Virus record (IMG/VR): IMGVR_UViG_3300021559_000016
Coordinates: 1 to 45,483 of that record
Reading direction: 5' to 3' (one strand)
Origin: a virus
DNA length: 45,483 nt
Both the position numbers and the translations under genes were made by a program. The notes beneath the pieces are model-generated. The model saw only the letters and a program-made list of their open reading frames with translations, made no database searches and was not told the origin of the DNA. Shown piece by piece: positions 31,570 through 39,805 of the stretch (its first letter is position 1; each line of letters starts with the position of its first letter).

Positions 31570-32960
31570 CCTGGCGCCAAGGCCACGAGGCCATAACTAA
31601 GCACCGCTGACCCACTTGGCACAGCCGTGGTAAGCAGGGCCAGGCTCGTCGTTAGCGGCCCAGCGATAATGATGCTCATCGACTGCTGCGACTGCGTGAT
31701 CGACTGATCCCCTTGGATGATCGTACCCGAGCCGGCGGTGTTGAAGATCGCCATGCCGAACTGCACTGGCGTACCTGGCGTTGTCGTATTGACCATGGTG
31801 ACATGGGCATGCACCAGCAAAGATTGCCCCGAAGGAATAGCTACAGCCAGTATGGCGCCGGAAATGATGTTGGTATACAGCCCTGTCGAGACGGCCGTGT
31901 ACGTCGATACCCCGGAGACTGACGTAGCCGCAAGAGATGAAATGACGGAAGCCAGCAGGGCCGGGTTGACCGCTGTGGCATGATCTAGAGGGTTGAGTGG
32001 GCTACTGGCATCAGCAAGAGCTACGACACCCACCACACCTTCTGCTGCAGGTGTCGCTGTCAGCGTCTGCGTATTACCCACCCGCGCCGATGTGATCGCC
32101 GCGCTGCCACTGTTGATGATGCTAGGCGGATTGAACGCCGAGTCGACTGCAGTAAGCTGTCCTTGTGCGTTGACCGTCAGCCCACCGTATGTCCCCGCTG
32201 TAACCCCCGTTGCTGTGAGATTGACCACGGGCGCTATGGAGGGAATTCCTGTAACGGTAATTCCCGTACCCGAGGTAACAGAAGTAACTGTGCCCGCCGA
32301 CGAAGCAGCAGCGGAAAAGTCAAGCGTTGGCCAATGGCCGGTTATCGTAACGGAATTATCCGCGCTCGTGAATGCTGGGACGGGCACCGTCAAAGTAACA
32401 ACGGACCCTGCTTGAGTAGCTGCTACCAAGCCTGCACCGAAAATGCTGGTGATACCCGAGGACCCACTGCCACCCGTACCGCCACAGCAGCTCGTGTCGT
32501 CTGCGACCTGGGTAAAGGTGAGATTGGGCCAAGTGCCCGTGATGGTAATGCCGCTACCCACGAAGGCCGGCTCAGGGACATCAACAGTGACCGTAGTCCC
32601 TACCGTGGTCGCCGTAACAAGATCCGTACCAATGACAGTCATGGGCACCGGGGTTACTTCGGCCGCTACGGCTAGCGCGGTTAGCTCGAAGACCGCAGGA
32701 TCGCCCGATACATGAGCATTGAGCAGACTACCGTCTTGCTGGCGCGTAATCGGGAAGTTGGTCGAGGCACTGTAGAACACCTGGACAACTTCGGCGGTGC
32801 CGCCTGCACCTAGACGCATAAACGTCCAGTCTGCCGAACCAAGTAAGGTTTTGAGCTGCGCCGCACTACTAGCATCAAGCTGCATCGTCGTAGCAGTCAA
32901 TGAGGCGGGCAGGGGCTGGGTCAGATACCCGGTGATCCCATAAGCGTTCTTGTAGGCCAC
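31566..32960 (-). CDS. tail appendage or fibre protein with beta repeats
   Basis: A 464-residue protein. Residues 20-100 resemble the N-terminal part of the protein at 32976-33485. The middle has three variations of a strand motif (GSGITITGTWPNLTF; NSVTITGHWPTLDF; GTGITVTG) separated by Gly/Ser linkers, one with a DDTSCCGG turn. A YGGLTVNAQGQLTAV segment is typical of phage fibre shafts. The C-terminal 150 residues form a beta-rich head. Probably a trimeric appendage. Confidence 0.65.
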   Translation of the reverse strand: MAYKNAYGITGYLTQPLPASLTATTMQLDASSAAQLKTLLGSADWTFMRLGAGGTAEVVQVFYSASTNFPITRQQDGSLLNAHVSGDPAVFELTALAVAAEVTPVPMTVIGTDLVTATTVGTTVTVDVPEPAFVGSGITITGTWPNLTFTQVADDTSCCGGTGGSGSSGITSIFGAGLVAATQAGSVVTLTVPVPAFTSADNSVTITGHWPTLDFSAAASSAGTVTSVTSGTGITVTGIPSIAPVVNLTATGVTAGTYGGLTVNAQGQLTAVDSAFNPPSIINSGSAAITSARVGNTQTLTATPAAEGVVGVVALADASSPLNPLDHATAVNPALLASVISSLAATSVSGVSTYTAVSTGLYTNIISGAILAVAIPSGQSLLVHAHVTMVNTTTPGTPVQFGMAIFNTAGSGTIIQGDQSITQSQQSMSIIIAGPLTTSLALLTTAVPSGSAVLSYGLVALAPG

Positions 32961-32975
32961 TGCATGCTCCTGAAA

Positions 32976-33485
32976 TTACGCGGACGGGCAGTAGCCGATC
33001 GCGGTGGTGTTGATGGCCAGGTCAAACTGCGAGGGACCCGAAGAAGTCACCAGGAGCGAAGCATTGTTGCTGGTGACGGCGGGAACGGGTACATGAAGAT
33101 TGAAGTTATTGGTACTGCTGCTGGTGATCGTCACGGAGCTATCGGTACTCGTCAACACCAGAGCGGGGGCAAGCGCGGCAGCCGCGATCAGATCAGCCAC
33201 GGCCGAGGCTCCCATCACAAACGTCAGCAGCGCTCCAGCGGCAAACGAGAGTGCAAGAGTGTTGTCCTCTCCACGCGTGACCGTAATGACCTGCCCTGTG
33301 ATGCCGGTGATCTTGATCACTTCCGCGCTATTGCCCACGTAGGCAATGACGTAGGTCCACGCCCCGCCCACGAGCAGCGAAGTCAAATAGGCGGCGTAGG
33401 CGCTATCGACCGTCATCACCAAGGCGGAAGTTGGCGCGCTCGACTGCAGCACACCAACGACTCCGGGGGTAGCTACCATCGTCAT
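32976..33485 (-). CDS. small appendage protein related to the next gene
   Basis: A 169-residue protein starting in an ATGA overlap. Residues 25-95 (WTYV, SAEVIKITGITGQVITVTRGEDNTLAL) align by eye with residues 27-100 of the 464-residue protein. The C-terminal part has one DSSVTITSSSTNNFNL strand unit like those repeated in that protein. It looks like a shortened relative: attachment domain plus a single repeat, no distal head. Confidence 0.6.
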   Translation of the reverse strand: MTMVATPGVVGVLQSSAPTSALVMTVDSAYAAYLTSLLVGGAWTYVIAYVGNSAEVIKITGITGQVITVTRGEDNTLALSFAAGALLTFVMGASAVADLIAAAALAPALVLTSTDSSVTITSSSTNNFNLHVPVPAVTSNNASLLVTSSGPSQFDLAINTTAIGYCPSA

Positions 33486-34114
33486 GACACCACCGTCTGA
33501 GTCCGTACATCAACCCATTGCCCACCAAAAGAATAGGCTAGTCCGCCCCCAAGGTCCGCATGTACGACCAACACGCCATTAGTCGGTGGGGCTAAGGGTA
33601 GTTTCCCCGCAGCGTAAACGGTCACGGCGAAAGGCGCGAATACCATACCTGTTTCTGTCGCGTTGACTGAGGCCGTCTGACCTGCGGCCCCGGCGTATGT
33701 CTTGGGGCAGTCCTTGAGACCGATGAACGTACCCGGGCCGCCTATCCCTGTGCCACTCCAATTCGGATCGGCGAAGGTCGTCGTGACTTGATACGGCCCC
33801 GTCGTCGACAGCTGCAGCGCCGGGTTGATCGACACATCCGGCACGAACTGGAACTGCAGCGAAGCGTAGGGATTGCCAAGATAGGACAGGGTGCCGGCGT
33901 AGCGCCCGTAGAGTCCATCGAACAGCAGCGCATCAAACTGGAACTGCAGCACACTGCCCACGATGTTGATCGGGGTGTAGGAGGCGAAATCGGCCGCATC
34001 GCCCACGCGTCGAATGAGCAGCAGCACATTAGCTAGCACGACATCCGAGCGCGGCGGCGTCTGCACGCTAAGCCGCGGGCAGGTCGTTGATACCGATCCG
34101 ATCCTCAGGTCCAT
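33482..34114 (-). CDS. hypothetical virion protein
   Basis: A 210-residue beta-rich protein. Its C-terminal segment (APPTNGVLVVHADLGGGLAYSFGGQWVDV) resembles short fibre-type ends that present a strand-turn-strand motif. It overlaps the upstream adaptor gene by ten bases. Position between adaptors and appendages suggests a connector or tail component. Confidence 0.55.
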   Translation of the reverse strand: MDLRIGSVSTTCPRLSVQTPPRSDVVLANVLLLIRRVGDAADFASYTPINIVGSVLQFQFDALLFDGLYGRYAGTLSYLGNPYASLQFQFVPDVSINPALQLSTTGPYQVTTTFADPNWSGTGIGGPGTFIGLKDCPKTYAGAAGQTASVNATETGMVFAPFAVTVYAAGKLPLAPPTNGVLVVHADLGGGLAYSFGGQWVDVRTQTVVS

Positions 34115-34761
34115 CGACGCGTCCTCATGTAGGCCACGCCTAGCTTACCGCGTTCAGCGTTGGCGCGGGCATCAGTGATCGCCTGGTAGAATAGCTTCAT
34201 GACGCGCACGCTATTACCCGGGTCATACCAGGGCTTGCCACGGATATTCATCGCCTCGCCGGCGACGCCCGCGGCGATCGCGTCTCCATACATCGCCGCC
34301 ATGTCCGCCGGCATGTCCTGCACGTCGGCATTGGGCACCAGCTGCACATGCACCTGGATGGGGTGTTCCTCGTCCTGCTTGGGCTCGATCTCCAGCACCA
34401 GCGCGTTGGTCTCGTCCAGGTGGTATCGCTGGCTGCGATAGAGACCGTTCCACCCACGCCAGTAGTCAGGCAGGCTCAGTCGAAAGCCGTCGCGCCGACC
34501 AAAAGAGATGGCCCGAACGGAGTGCAGGAAATAGCCGCAGGGGATCGGCAGGGGGTAGCGGTGCACGCCTTTCTGCACGTAGATCGGCAAGCGCATGCGG
34601 ACGTTGCCCACCTTGCGTGCGAACTCGTTGTACTTGACCCGCAGCATCTGCACGGCCAGCTCGTAGGGGATGGCCGACACGCGCATCAGTACCGAAGGCA
34701 GCAGTGAGTCCAGCGGCACGATCTCGTTGCCCTGCTCGTCATAGTCCTGATCGAAGCTCAT
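34105..34761 (-). CDS. probable head-tail adaptor / tubular protein
   Basis: A 218-residue protein. An acidic start is followed by helices (ELAVQMLRVKYNEFARKVG), then a YVQKGVHRYPLPIPCGY strand region and a C-terminal helix with many Arg. The layout, an N-terminal helical bundle, a central beta sandwich and a helical end, is that of gp11/tubular-A-like adaptors, which form a ring under the portal. No clear motif exists; assignment rests on layout and neighbours. Confidence 0.55.
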   Translation of the reverse strand: MSFDQDYDEQGNEIVPLDSLLPSVLMRVSAIPYELAVQMLRVKYNEFARKVGNVRMRLPIYVQKGVHRYPLPIPCGYFLHSVRAISFGRRDGFRLSLPDYWRGWNGLYRSQRYHLDETNALVLEIEPKQDEEHPIQVHVQLVPNADVQDMPADMAAMYGDAIAAGVAGEAMNIRGKPWYDPGNSVRVMKLFYQAITDARANAERGKLGVAYMRTRRWT

Positions 34762-35477
34762 CGCGCCCCCGTGATGGCTGCATTACCTGCCGCCGTATTG
34801 CCACCGTAGTTGCTGGACTGGAACGCGCTGGTCTGTTTGTAGTTCAGGCCGAAGAACTGGTAAAACTGTTGGAAGTGCTTGACGCTGTTGCTCTTGGACT
34901 CGGCCGATTCGCTGTCGATCTCGTAGGCCCGGCCAAGCATGTAGTCCTGGGCCAAGTTGAAAATGCCCGGCGCGACATCGACCGTCTCGCTCAAGTTCTG
35001 TACCGAGTAGACCCACGGGTTGTTCACGAACGAAGCCTGCACTTGCACGGTCACGCCGAGCGGCACCGGCGGGCTGATGTAGTAGGTCTTGGGGTCTGTT
35101 GAGTCGATCGAGTACGACCGCACGTTGAAGACCACGTTTCCATCAGCATCGTACTTCAACCGCACCAGCTTGGGCGGCGTCGTACCCATCGCTTTCAACA
35201 ACTCCGTGTCCCCTTCGTAGGCCATCGTGCCATCGGGGTTCTGCTCGATCTTGACGAACGCCATCGTGCCGTCGGGCACCGTCTGGATATACCCAGGCAC
35301 CAGCGTGACCCACTGCCGCAGCGCAAACGCCTCAGGCCGAATGCTGGAGATCTCCGCCATCGCGTCGTTGAGGTACTGCACCAGCATTGCCTGTGTCCAA
35401 CGCGTGTACTCCTGCCGCGGCCGTTGGTCGGCCAGCTGCACAGAAGCGGCGTAGATCACTTGCTGGACGGTTCTCAT
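34758..35477 (-). CDS. head-tail adaptor protein (DUF6682-like)
   Basis: A 239-residue protein. The opening MRTVQQVIYAASVQLAD, followed by YTRWTQAMLVQYLNDAM and an EISSIRPEA segment, is the hallmark of a phage adaptor family known as DUF6682-like, which forms a ring between portal and tail. The central part is a beta sandwich (LKYDADGNVVFNVRSY), and the C-terminal part returns as a long helix with FFGLNYKQ. Coupled by ATGA to its neighbours on both sides. Confidence 0.7.
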   Translation of the reverse strand: MRTVQQVIYAASVQLADQRPRQEYTRWTQAMLVQYLNDAMAEISSIRPEAFALRQWVTLVPGYIQTVPDGTMAFVKIEQNPDGTMAYEGDTELLKAMGTTPPKLVRLKYDADGNVVFNVRSYSIDSTDPKTYYISPPVPLGVTVQVQASFVNNPWVYSVQNLSETVDVAPGIFNLAQDYMLGRAYEIDSESAESKSNSVKHFQQFYQFFGLNYKQTSAFQSSNYGGNTAAGNAAITGAR

Positions 35478-35809
35478 GCGTCGCTCTGCTCGCTAGCGGT
35501 GAGGTTGACAGCGGGGATCGTCGCTGATCCCGAAGCGGTGGGGACTTCGACCGTATTGCCTTGGGTTGGAGCCGGAGGTGCTTCTGCAGCCACATACTTC
35601 ACCGTCTTGGCGCGGGCCGGCTTCGCCTTAGCCACCGGGGCCTCAGGTGCTGCTTCACCGACCAGCAGCATAGAGGTATTGAACTCACCATCGCGCGGCG
35701 CCGTAAACAGGGTCAGTCCTTTGACTTTCTCCAAGTCGGGACTCCACGGGTACAATGCCCCGTACGCGTTGTTGTAGTAATACCGATGCCCTGCCTTCAC
35801 AACTGCCAT
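35474..35809 (-). CDS. hypothetical structural-region protein
   Basis: A 111-residue protein starting at the ATG at 35809, with GGGAGA six bases upstream. The first 55 residues form a small domain (RYYYNNAYGALYPW, then a KGLTLFTAP strand). The rest is an Ala/Pro-rich tail. A longer frame to 35860 would begin inside the terminator hairpin and is rejected. It may sit between the capsid and adaptor modules as a small capsid or portal-interface protein. Confidence 0.6.
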   Translation of the reverse strand: MAVVKAGHRYYYNNAYGALYPWSPDLEKVKGLTLFTAPRDGEFNTSMLLVGEAAPEAPVAKAKPARAKTVKYVAAEAPPAPTQGNTVEVPTASGSATIPAVNLTASEQSDA

Positions 35810-35821
35810 GATGCTTCTCCC

Positions 35822-35853
35822 AAGAAAAGAGGGGGCGATAGGCGCCCCCTCTT
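35822..35853 (-). terminator. strong intrinsic terminator after the capsid genes
   Basis: A perfect 10-bp inverted repeat AAGAGGGGGC (35827-35836) / GCCCCCTCTT (35844-35853) with a seven-base loop. On the minus strand the GC-rich stem is followed by TTTTCTT. It lies 30 bases after the capsid-associated gene and directly before the next gene. It should end part of the transcripts and so favour capsid gene expression. Confidence 0.85.
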
Positions 35854-35883
35854 GGTTCACTGCCGTGCGATCAGTTTACTCGC

Positions 35884-36930
35884 TCAGTGCTGGCCAGTGG
35901 GGAAACTCATCAGCTTGGGAGCGATGGTCAATCGCAGGTTTCCGAAGTTGGTCGTCGGAAGCGCCGTCACCGTCAGCTCCAGGATATCCGGGGCATTGTT
36001 GAACGTCGCATTGGCGATCACCGCCGTCTGCGTCGCTGCAGTCAACACCGCTGTGCCTGCTGCTGCCGAGCCGCCACCGCCCGAGAAGCCAACCGTCGGG
36101 GCCGAGGTATAGCCCGCACCCGGATTCGTCACCGTAACGCTGGCAACCGCACTGGCGATAACCAACGCCGTACCAGCACCACCGGTGCCGCCGCCACCCG
36201 ACAAACCGATCGTCGGTGGCGAGGTATAGCCTGAACCTGCAGCAGTCACCGTGAAGCCCGTGATGGCGCCACCGGAAACAGTAGCCGTGGCCGTAGCGCC
36301 CGTGCCGCCGCCGCCAGTGATAGCCACCGTCGGGGCCGTCGAGTAACCGGAGCCAGCTGCAGCCACCGAGATGGTATTGACGCCAGCACCTACCAGATGT
36401 GCCGTCGCTGTCGCACCCGTGCCGCCACCGCCCGTCAAAGCTACCGCCGGAGCAGTGGTATAGCCGGAACCGGCAGTCGTCAGGGTAACCGAAGCGACTT
36501 CAGCACCAGGACCACCAGTAACCCATACCGTTGAGCCCGGCGAGGCGAACTGACCAAGCTGAGCGGCACTGCAGTTGATCGCCGGGAAAGTCAGCAAGCC
36601 GTTGCGGGTGCTTGGGGTCAGAATCAGGCCGACCTGGGGGTTGCTGATCGTCACCATGATGCCCATGAACAAGACGTTCGGGGGCAGCAAGGCAACGCCG
36701 AGGATATCGGCGGCAGCGATCGGCGTGCCTGCCTGCGACTGCTCCAGCACGTACTTCTTGAGCGAAGAATCGAACGCGAAGTCCAGTACACGGGTCACCC
36801 CGTTCTGGGACGAGGACGTGAGCGCCAGCATGTTCGGGTCCGTTGCGCTAAACGCCGCGCGCGGGAACATCTCCATGCCAGGAAAGTTCTGGGCGGGGCC
36901 ACCACCGATGTAAAGTTCACGAGTGCTCAT
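35884..36930 (-). CDS. capsid-associated protein with four GSGY-type repeats
   Basis: A 348-residue protein directly downstream of the major capsid gene. Residues 1-143 form a structured N-terminal domain. Residues 147-305 are four repeats of about 38-40 residues, each with a [10 protein letters not shown]-like strand, a GGGGTGATAT loop and a connecting strand. The last 43 residues look like the closing strands of the N-terminal domain. Similar GSGY repeats are common in phage and bacterial surface proteins. A decoration or head fibre role is inferred. Expression is likely high because of the neighbouring terminator. Confidence 0.7.
   Translation of the reverse strand: MSTRELYIGGGPAQNFPGMEMFPRAAFSATDPNMLALTSSSQNGVTRVLDFAFDSSLKKYVLEQSQAGTPIAAADILGVALLPPNVLFMGIMVTISNPQVGLILTPSTRNGLLTFPAINCSAAQLGQFASPGSTVWVTGGPGAEVASVTLTTAGSGYTTAPAVALTGGGGTGATATAHLVGAGVNTISVAAAGSGYSTAPTVAITGGGGTGATATATVSGGAITGFTVTAAGSGYTSPPTIGLSGGGGTGGAGTALVIASAVASVTVTNPGAGYTSAPTVGFSGGGGSAAAGTAVLTAATQTAVIANATFNNAPDILELTVTALPTTNFGNLRLTIAPKLMSFPTGQH
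36016..36492 (-). repeat. four tandem [14 protein letters not shown] protein repeats
   Basis: The central part of the capsid-associated gene encodes four similar units. They share AGSGYTxAPTV and GGGGTGATATA; the third and fourth units have drifted (GGGGTGGAGTA and [11 protein letters not shown]). DNA similarity between units is also visible, which suggests growth by duplication. Confidence 0.85.
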
Positions 36931-36974
36931 GATGCTCTTGTCCTGTCAGGAAAGGGGTTATGTCGCGCGTCCGC

Positions 36975-37910
36975 TTACGAGAACGTGCAGTAGAGATGGA
37001 CCAGCGCGTCCGGGTACAGCACCTTGAAGCCATATACGGTCAGACCCTGGTAGTAGCGATCCCAGTCATCCTTGTCTTCGATGACGCGGGTCTGTTCGAT
37101 CTGCGCGGCAAAGGCCGTGGCGTTCTTCACGCCGGCCACGATGTGGTAGGCCAGCAGACTGACGCTTGGATCGATCGCCTGCGGGATCAGGTTCGACTTC
37201 ATGATGGTCCAACCCATCACTTCGTCCGGCAGCTTGCCGTTGGTCAGCGGCGACCAGCTCAAGCCAGTCAAGTATGCGGCGCGAAGGTCGCTATTGCGCA
37301 GTGCAGTGATGCCGGCCGGCGGCAGAGTGATGAAGCGGTTGTCGGTCGGGGCATTCTGCTCATCCAGCACCTGATGCGCCTGGGCAAACACCTGTGTGAT
37401 ATTGGCACTGGTGATCGAGACCGGAGCGCCGACCGTACCCATGTTGAGATTCTGCGACTTGACGCCTGCGGTGGGGCCTTGGTTGAAGGGGTCAACCGAG
37501 GTGTACATCTGGGTCATCAACGGGCCATCAATCGCAATGGCCAGCTCACGGCCGGCGGACTGCAGGAACCGTTCCTTCCAGGTCGGGAAGTTCTGGATCT
37601 GGAACTCATCCACCTGCGACATGGCGATCGAGAAGTCTTTCGACTGGTCAATGGTCATGGTGATCGGGTCGGACTCGATCGTGTCGTGCTGGATCGGCTG
37701 GCCCTTGATCGCGTCACGGACCCGCACACGCGGCTCACGCCAGAAGGTAATCTGATCGCCGCCCTTCTCCAGCTCACCGGTGTATTCGGTCGAGGAGATT
37801 TCACCGTAGATGGTGCTGGCGTAGAAGCGCTCCAGCAAATCCATCGAGAACAACGGGGTAATGAGATTGCCAGAATACTGCGGGTAACCTGCGGCGGCTG
37901 GGATGGCCAT
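36975..37910 (-). CDS. major capsid protein
   Basis: A 311-residue protein, taken as the major capsid protein. It follows the scaffold-like gene and precedes the repeat protein and terminator, the usual order. Features include an N-terminal helix (PLFSMDLLERFYAS), a central segment with strands and helices (for example QSKDFSIAMSQVDEFQ), a helix-forming NITQVFAQAHQVLDEQNAP followed by RFITLPP, a pattern seen in P22/N4-like coats, and a C-terminal beta end (GLTVYGFKVLYPDALVHLYC). The fold is presumably HK97-type. Length is normal for the group. Confidence 0.85.
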   Translation of the reverse strand: MAIPAAAGYPQYSGNLITPLFSMDLLERFYASTIYGEISSTEYTGELEKGGDQITFWREPRVRVRDAIKGQPIQHDTIESDPITMTIDQSKDFSIAMSQVDEFQIQNFPTWKERFLQSAGRELAIAIDGPLMTQMYTSVDPFNQGPTAGVKSQNLNMGTVGAPVSITSANITQVFAQAHQVLDEQNAPTDNRFITLPPAGITALRNSDLRAAYLTGLSWSPLTNGKLPDEVMGWTIMKSNLIPQAIDPSVSLLAYHIVAGVKNATAFAAQIEQTRVIEDKDDWDRYYQGLTVYGFKVLYPDALVHLYCTFS

Positions 37911-37931
37911 GGACTTCTTCCTCGTTGACTA

Positions 37932-37945
37932 GCCCCAACCGGGGC
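37932..37945 (-). other. short hairpin between scaffold and capsid genes
   Basis: GCCCC-AACC-GGGGC forms a 5-bp GC stem with a four-base loop in the 43-base gap between the scaffold start region and the capsid gene. There is no U-tract. It may stabilise or help process the mRNA. Low certainty. Confidence 0.3.
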
Positions 37946-37953
37946 ATGTGGGT

Positions 37954-38904
37954 TTACGGGTCGACGCGGCCTTCTTCATTCGCCTTGTCAAACTCTGCCT
38001 TGTACTTGTCGAACTCTTGCTGCGAAATCTGCTTCTTGCGCAACTGCTCACTTTTCTTTTTGCGCTCGGTCATGGTGAAGCGTTCACCCGATGCGGCCGC
38101 TGCTGGCTCTACCAAGGCGGCCGATCCTGCGGCGCCGGCGTAACCTGCGGTACTTGGCTTGGCCAGCCCGACCTTCTTTCGGAACACGTCGAAAATATCG
38201 ATGACAGCCTGAAGGTTCTCCGCTTGATGGGCCTCGGCCAACGCCTGGTCAAACGTGGTACTGGTCATGGGCACGTACTCCTTCATCCAGCTCTTGAAGT
38301 TCGCGTGACCCACCAGCTGCGCTACATCGGTGATCTTCTCCTGTACCCGCGCCATGAAATTCTTTTCAGCGGCCCGCTGCACCGTTACGGTAGCGGTGGT
38401 TGCCGCCTTCTCAATACCGGCCAACCGACCGTCCAAGTGGAGTCCGTACTTCTGGAACGCTGCTGCCAACTCGCGCCGAACCACCTTGACCACAAACGCT
38501 TCAGAAAGCTCATCGAACGTTTCCCGTTCTGCAGGTGTGAATTCAGTGGCTGATGCGTCGAACCCTAAGTCCAGTGGCGCGATAACTTGTGATTGTTCAT
38601 TACGCGCGCGTTCGGCGTCTGTCAAGCGGGCTTTCGCCTCACTTGCTTCCAATACAGCGATCTCAGCAGCGCGGCGCGCATTGACTACATCTGCTGCCGC
38701 AGCGCGCAACTCAGCTGCCTCTGCCTGGGTCATAGTGACCGGTGCTTCAGCCGCAGGCACTACCGGGTCAACTACGGGATCAGCTGTTGGAACCGCTGCT
38801 ACTACGGGGTCGACAACAACCGCCGGGTCGCCATGCAGGGAAACGATGGTCTCGCGGCGACGCTGCTGCGCGGCCGGCAATGCGGATGGTTTGGCCAGTG
38901 CCAT
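37954..38904 (-). CDS. probable scaffold protein
   Basis: A 316-residue protein. The N-terminal third is disordered (repeated DPVV and Ala/Pro). The middle is a long, charged coiled coil (AAELRAAAADVVNARRAAEIAVLEASEAKARL region), and the C-terminus is a Lys/Arg- and Glu-rich helix (ERKKKSEQLRKKQISQQEF). That composition and the position directly upstream of the major capsid gene are typical of phage scaffold proteins, which guide head assembly and then leave. No protease is recognised nearby. Confidence 0.75.
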   Translation of the reverse strand: MALAKPSALPAAQQRRRETIVSLHGDPAVVVDPVVAAVPTADPVVDPVVPAAEAPVTMTQAEAAELRAAAADVVNARRAAEIAVLEASEAKARLTDAERARNEQSQVIAPLDLGFDASATEFTPAERETFDELSEAFVVKVVRRELAAAFQKYGLHLDGRLAGIEKAATTATVTVQRAAEKNFMARVQEKITDVAQLVGHANFKSWMKEYVPMTSTTFDQALAEAHQAENLQAVIDIFDVFRKKVGLAKPSTAGYAGAAGSAALVEPAAAASGERFTMTERKKKSEQLRKKQISQQEFDKYKAEFDKANEEGRVDP

Positions 38905-38909
38905 GATGT

Positions 38910-39116
38910 CTACTCCCTACCCTTGGTGATTTTGGACAGCAAAAGGGTATAGGCCGCCGCCTTCCCCTGGAGCTGCTGGACACGTTCAATCGGCGCGCTA
39001 ACGAGCGCCGTCTTGATCTGCTCCAGCTCATCGCTGAGCCAGTCTTGCAACACAGCGCCGCCATTCCCAGCCACTAAGCTGGTGAGGCGGCGCTGCACGT
39101 CGGCGTTCAAAGCCAT
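38910..39116 (-). CDS. small helical protein
   Basis: A 68-residue helical protein. Its start overlaps the previous stop by one base, and it ends six bases before the scaffold start. Two helices (ALNADVQRRLTSLV; SDELEQIKTALVSAP) and a short basic C-terminus are visible. Unknown function; small proteins here are often head-assembly helpers. Confidence 0.55.
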   Translation of the reverse strand: MALNADVQRRLTSLVAGNGGAVLQDWLSDELEQIKTALVSAPIERVQQLQGKAAAYTLLLSKITKGRE

Positions 39117-39436
39117 CAGTACGACTTTTTCTTGCCAGCGATCTTCTTGATGGTCGCCACGTTCTTCGACTGCGGCATGCCTACCTTACCCTTGCTGCCC
39201 CCACGCATCGGCACCTGTGCCGGTCGAGTCTTACCGGCCGTCTTGATGCTGGCTGGCTGCATGGGCTTCTGGATCGGCGAGCCACCCTCGGACTTGACGT
39301 TGGTCTTGTACGGGGAAAAGCTGTTGCCGAACTGGTTCGGCTGCGAGGGCATGTTGCGATTAATGCTGCTACCACGCCCGAAACCCTTGTCGCTGGCCGG
39401 GACCGTGCTCTTTTTCTTGTCGTTGAACGCGACCAT
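39116..39436 (-). CDS. basic low-complexity protein
   Basis: A 106-residue, strongly basic protein rich in Lys, Ser, Pro and Gln, with no predicted hydrophobic core, so it is probably disordered. AGGAGA upstream supports the ATG at 39436. The base-rich, Pro/Gly-rich make-up suggests contact with DNA inside the head or with acidic capsid surfaces. A small head protein is a guess. Confidence 0.6.
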   Translation of the reverse strand: MVAFNDKKKSTVPASDKGFGRGSSINRNMPSQPNQFGNSFSPYKTNVKSEGGSPIQKPMQPASIKTAGKTRPAQVPMRGGSKGKVGMPQSKNVATIKKIAGKKKSY

Positions 39437-39508
39437 GGGATGGTCTCCTGAAAGGGATGGGCGGGTATGTGGGGATAAACCGTACGCTAAAACCTTAACC
39501 TTTGCTAG

Positions 39509-39805
39509 CTATACCTCACCAGCGTCCTTTAGTGCGATATCGCAGTGGTTCGCCTGGAACCAGTTAAGCATCCTGCACAGCAGGCACCCCCATTCCTTGC
39601 CTGCATTGTGCGCCCGTGCCGCTCGCGCGCTGATCGTGGTATTTGGCTTGCCATTAGCACCGACATTTGCCATCTCATCCAGCATGTATGCGATCTGCCA
39701 CGCCTTCGCGGGGTTAGTGCCGATCGACCATAGATAGCGCCACATCGACCAGAAACATCCGAGAATCAGGAAAGGCAGCAAGAGCAGTAAAGCGAGCCGT
39801 TTCAT
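39509..39805 (-). CDS. small membrane-anchored or lipoprotein-like protein
   Basis: A 98-residue protein starting in an ATGA overlap with the i-spanin. The N-terminus KRLALLLLLPFLILGCFW is a strong hydrophobic signal with an LILGC lipobox-like end, followed by Trp/Tyr and a helical tail with CLLC. It could be a lipoprotein or a single-pass membrane protein. As part of the lysis cassette it may be an accessory to spanins or holin. Confidence 0.6.
   Translation of the reverse strand: MKRLALLLLLPFLILGCFWSMWRYLWSIGTNPAKAWQIAYMLDEMANVGANGKPNTTISARAARAHNAGKEWGCLLCRMLNWFQANHCDIALKDAGEV

Noticed and set aside
35810-35860. Upstream start at 35860 for the small structural gene
   Set aside because: It would place the start inside the terminator hairpin; the ATG at 35809 has a good ribosome site.
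36960-37928. A 322-codon + strand open frame antisense to the major capsid gene
   Set aside because: It mirrors the capsid gene, starts without a ribosome site, and its composition is typical of an antisense shadow.
37932-37945. Terminator between scaffold and capsid genes
   Set aside because: The stem is only 5 bp and no U-tract follows on the minus strand.
39437-39508. Promoter in the 72-base gap upstream of the basic head protein
   Set aside because: Apart from a Shine-Dalgarno sequence and a short AAGGTT repeat, no convincing -35/-10 pair is visible.
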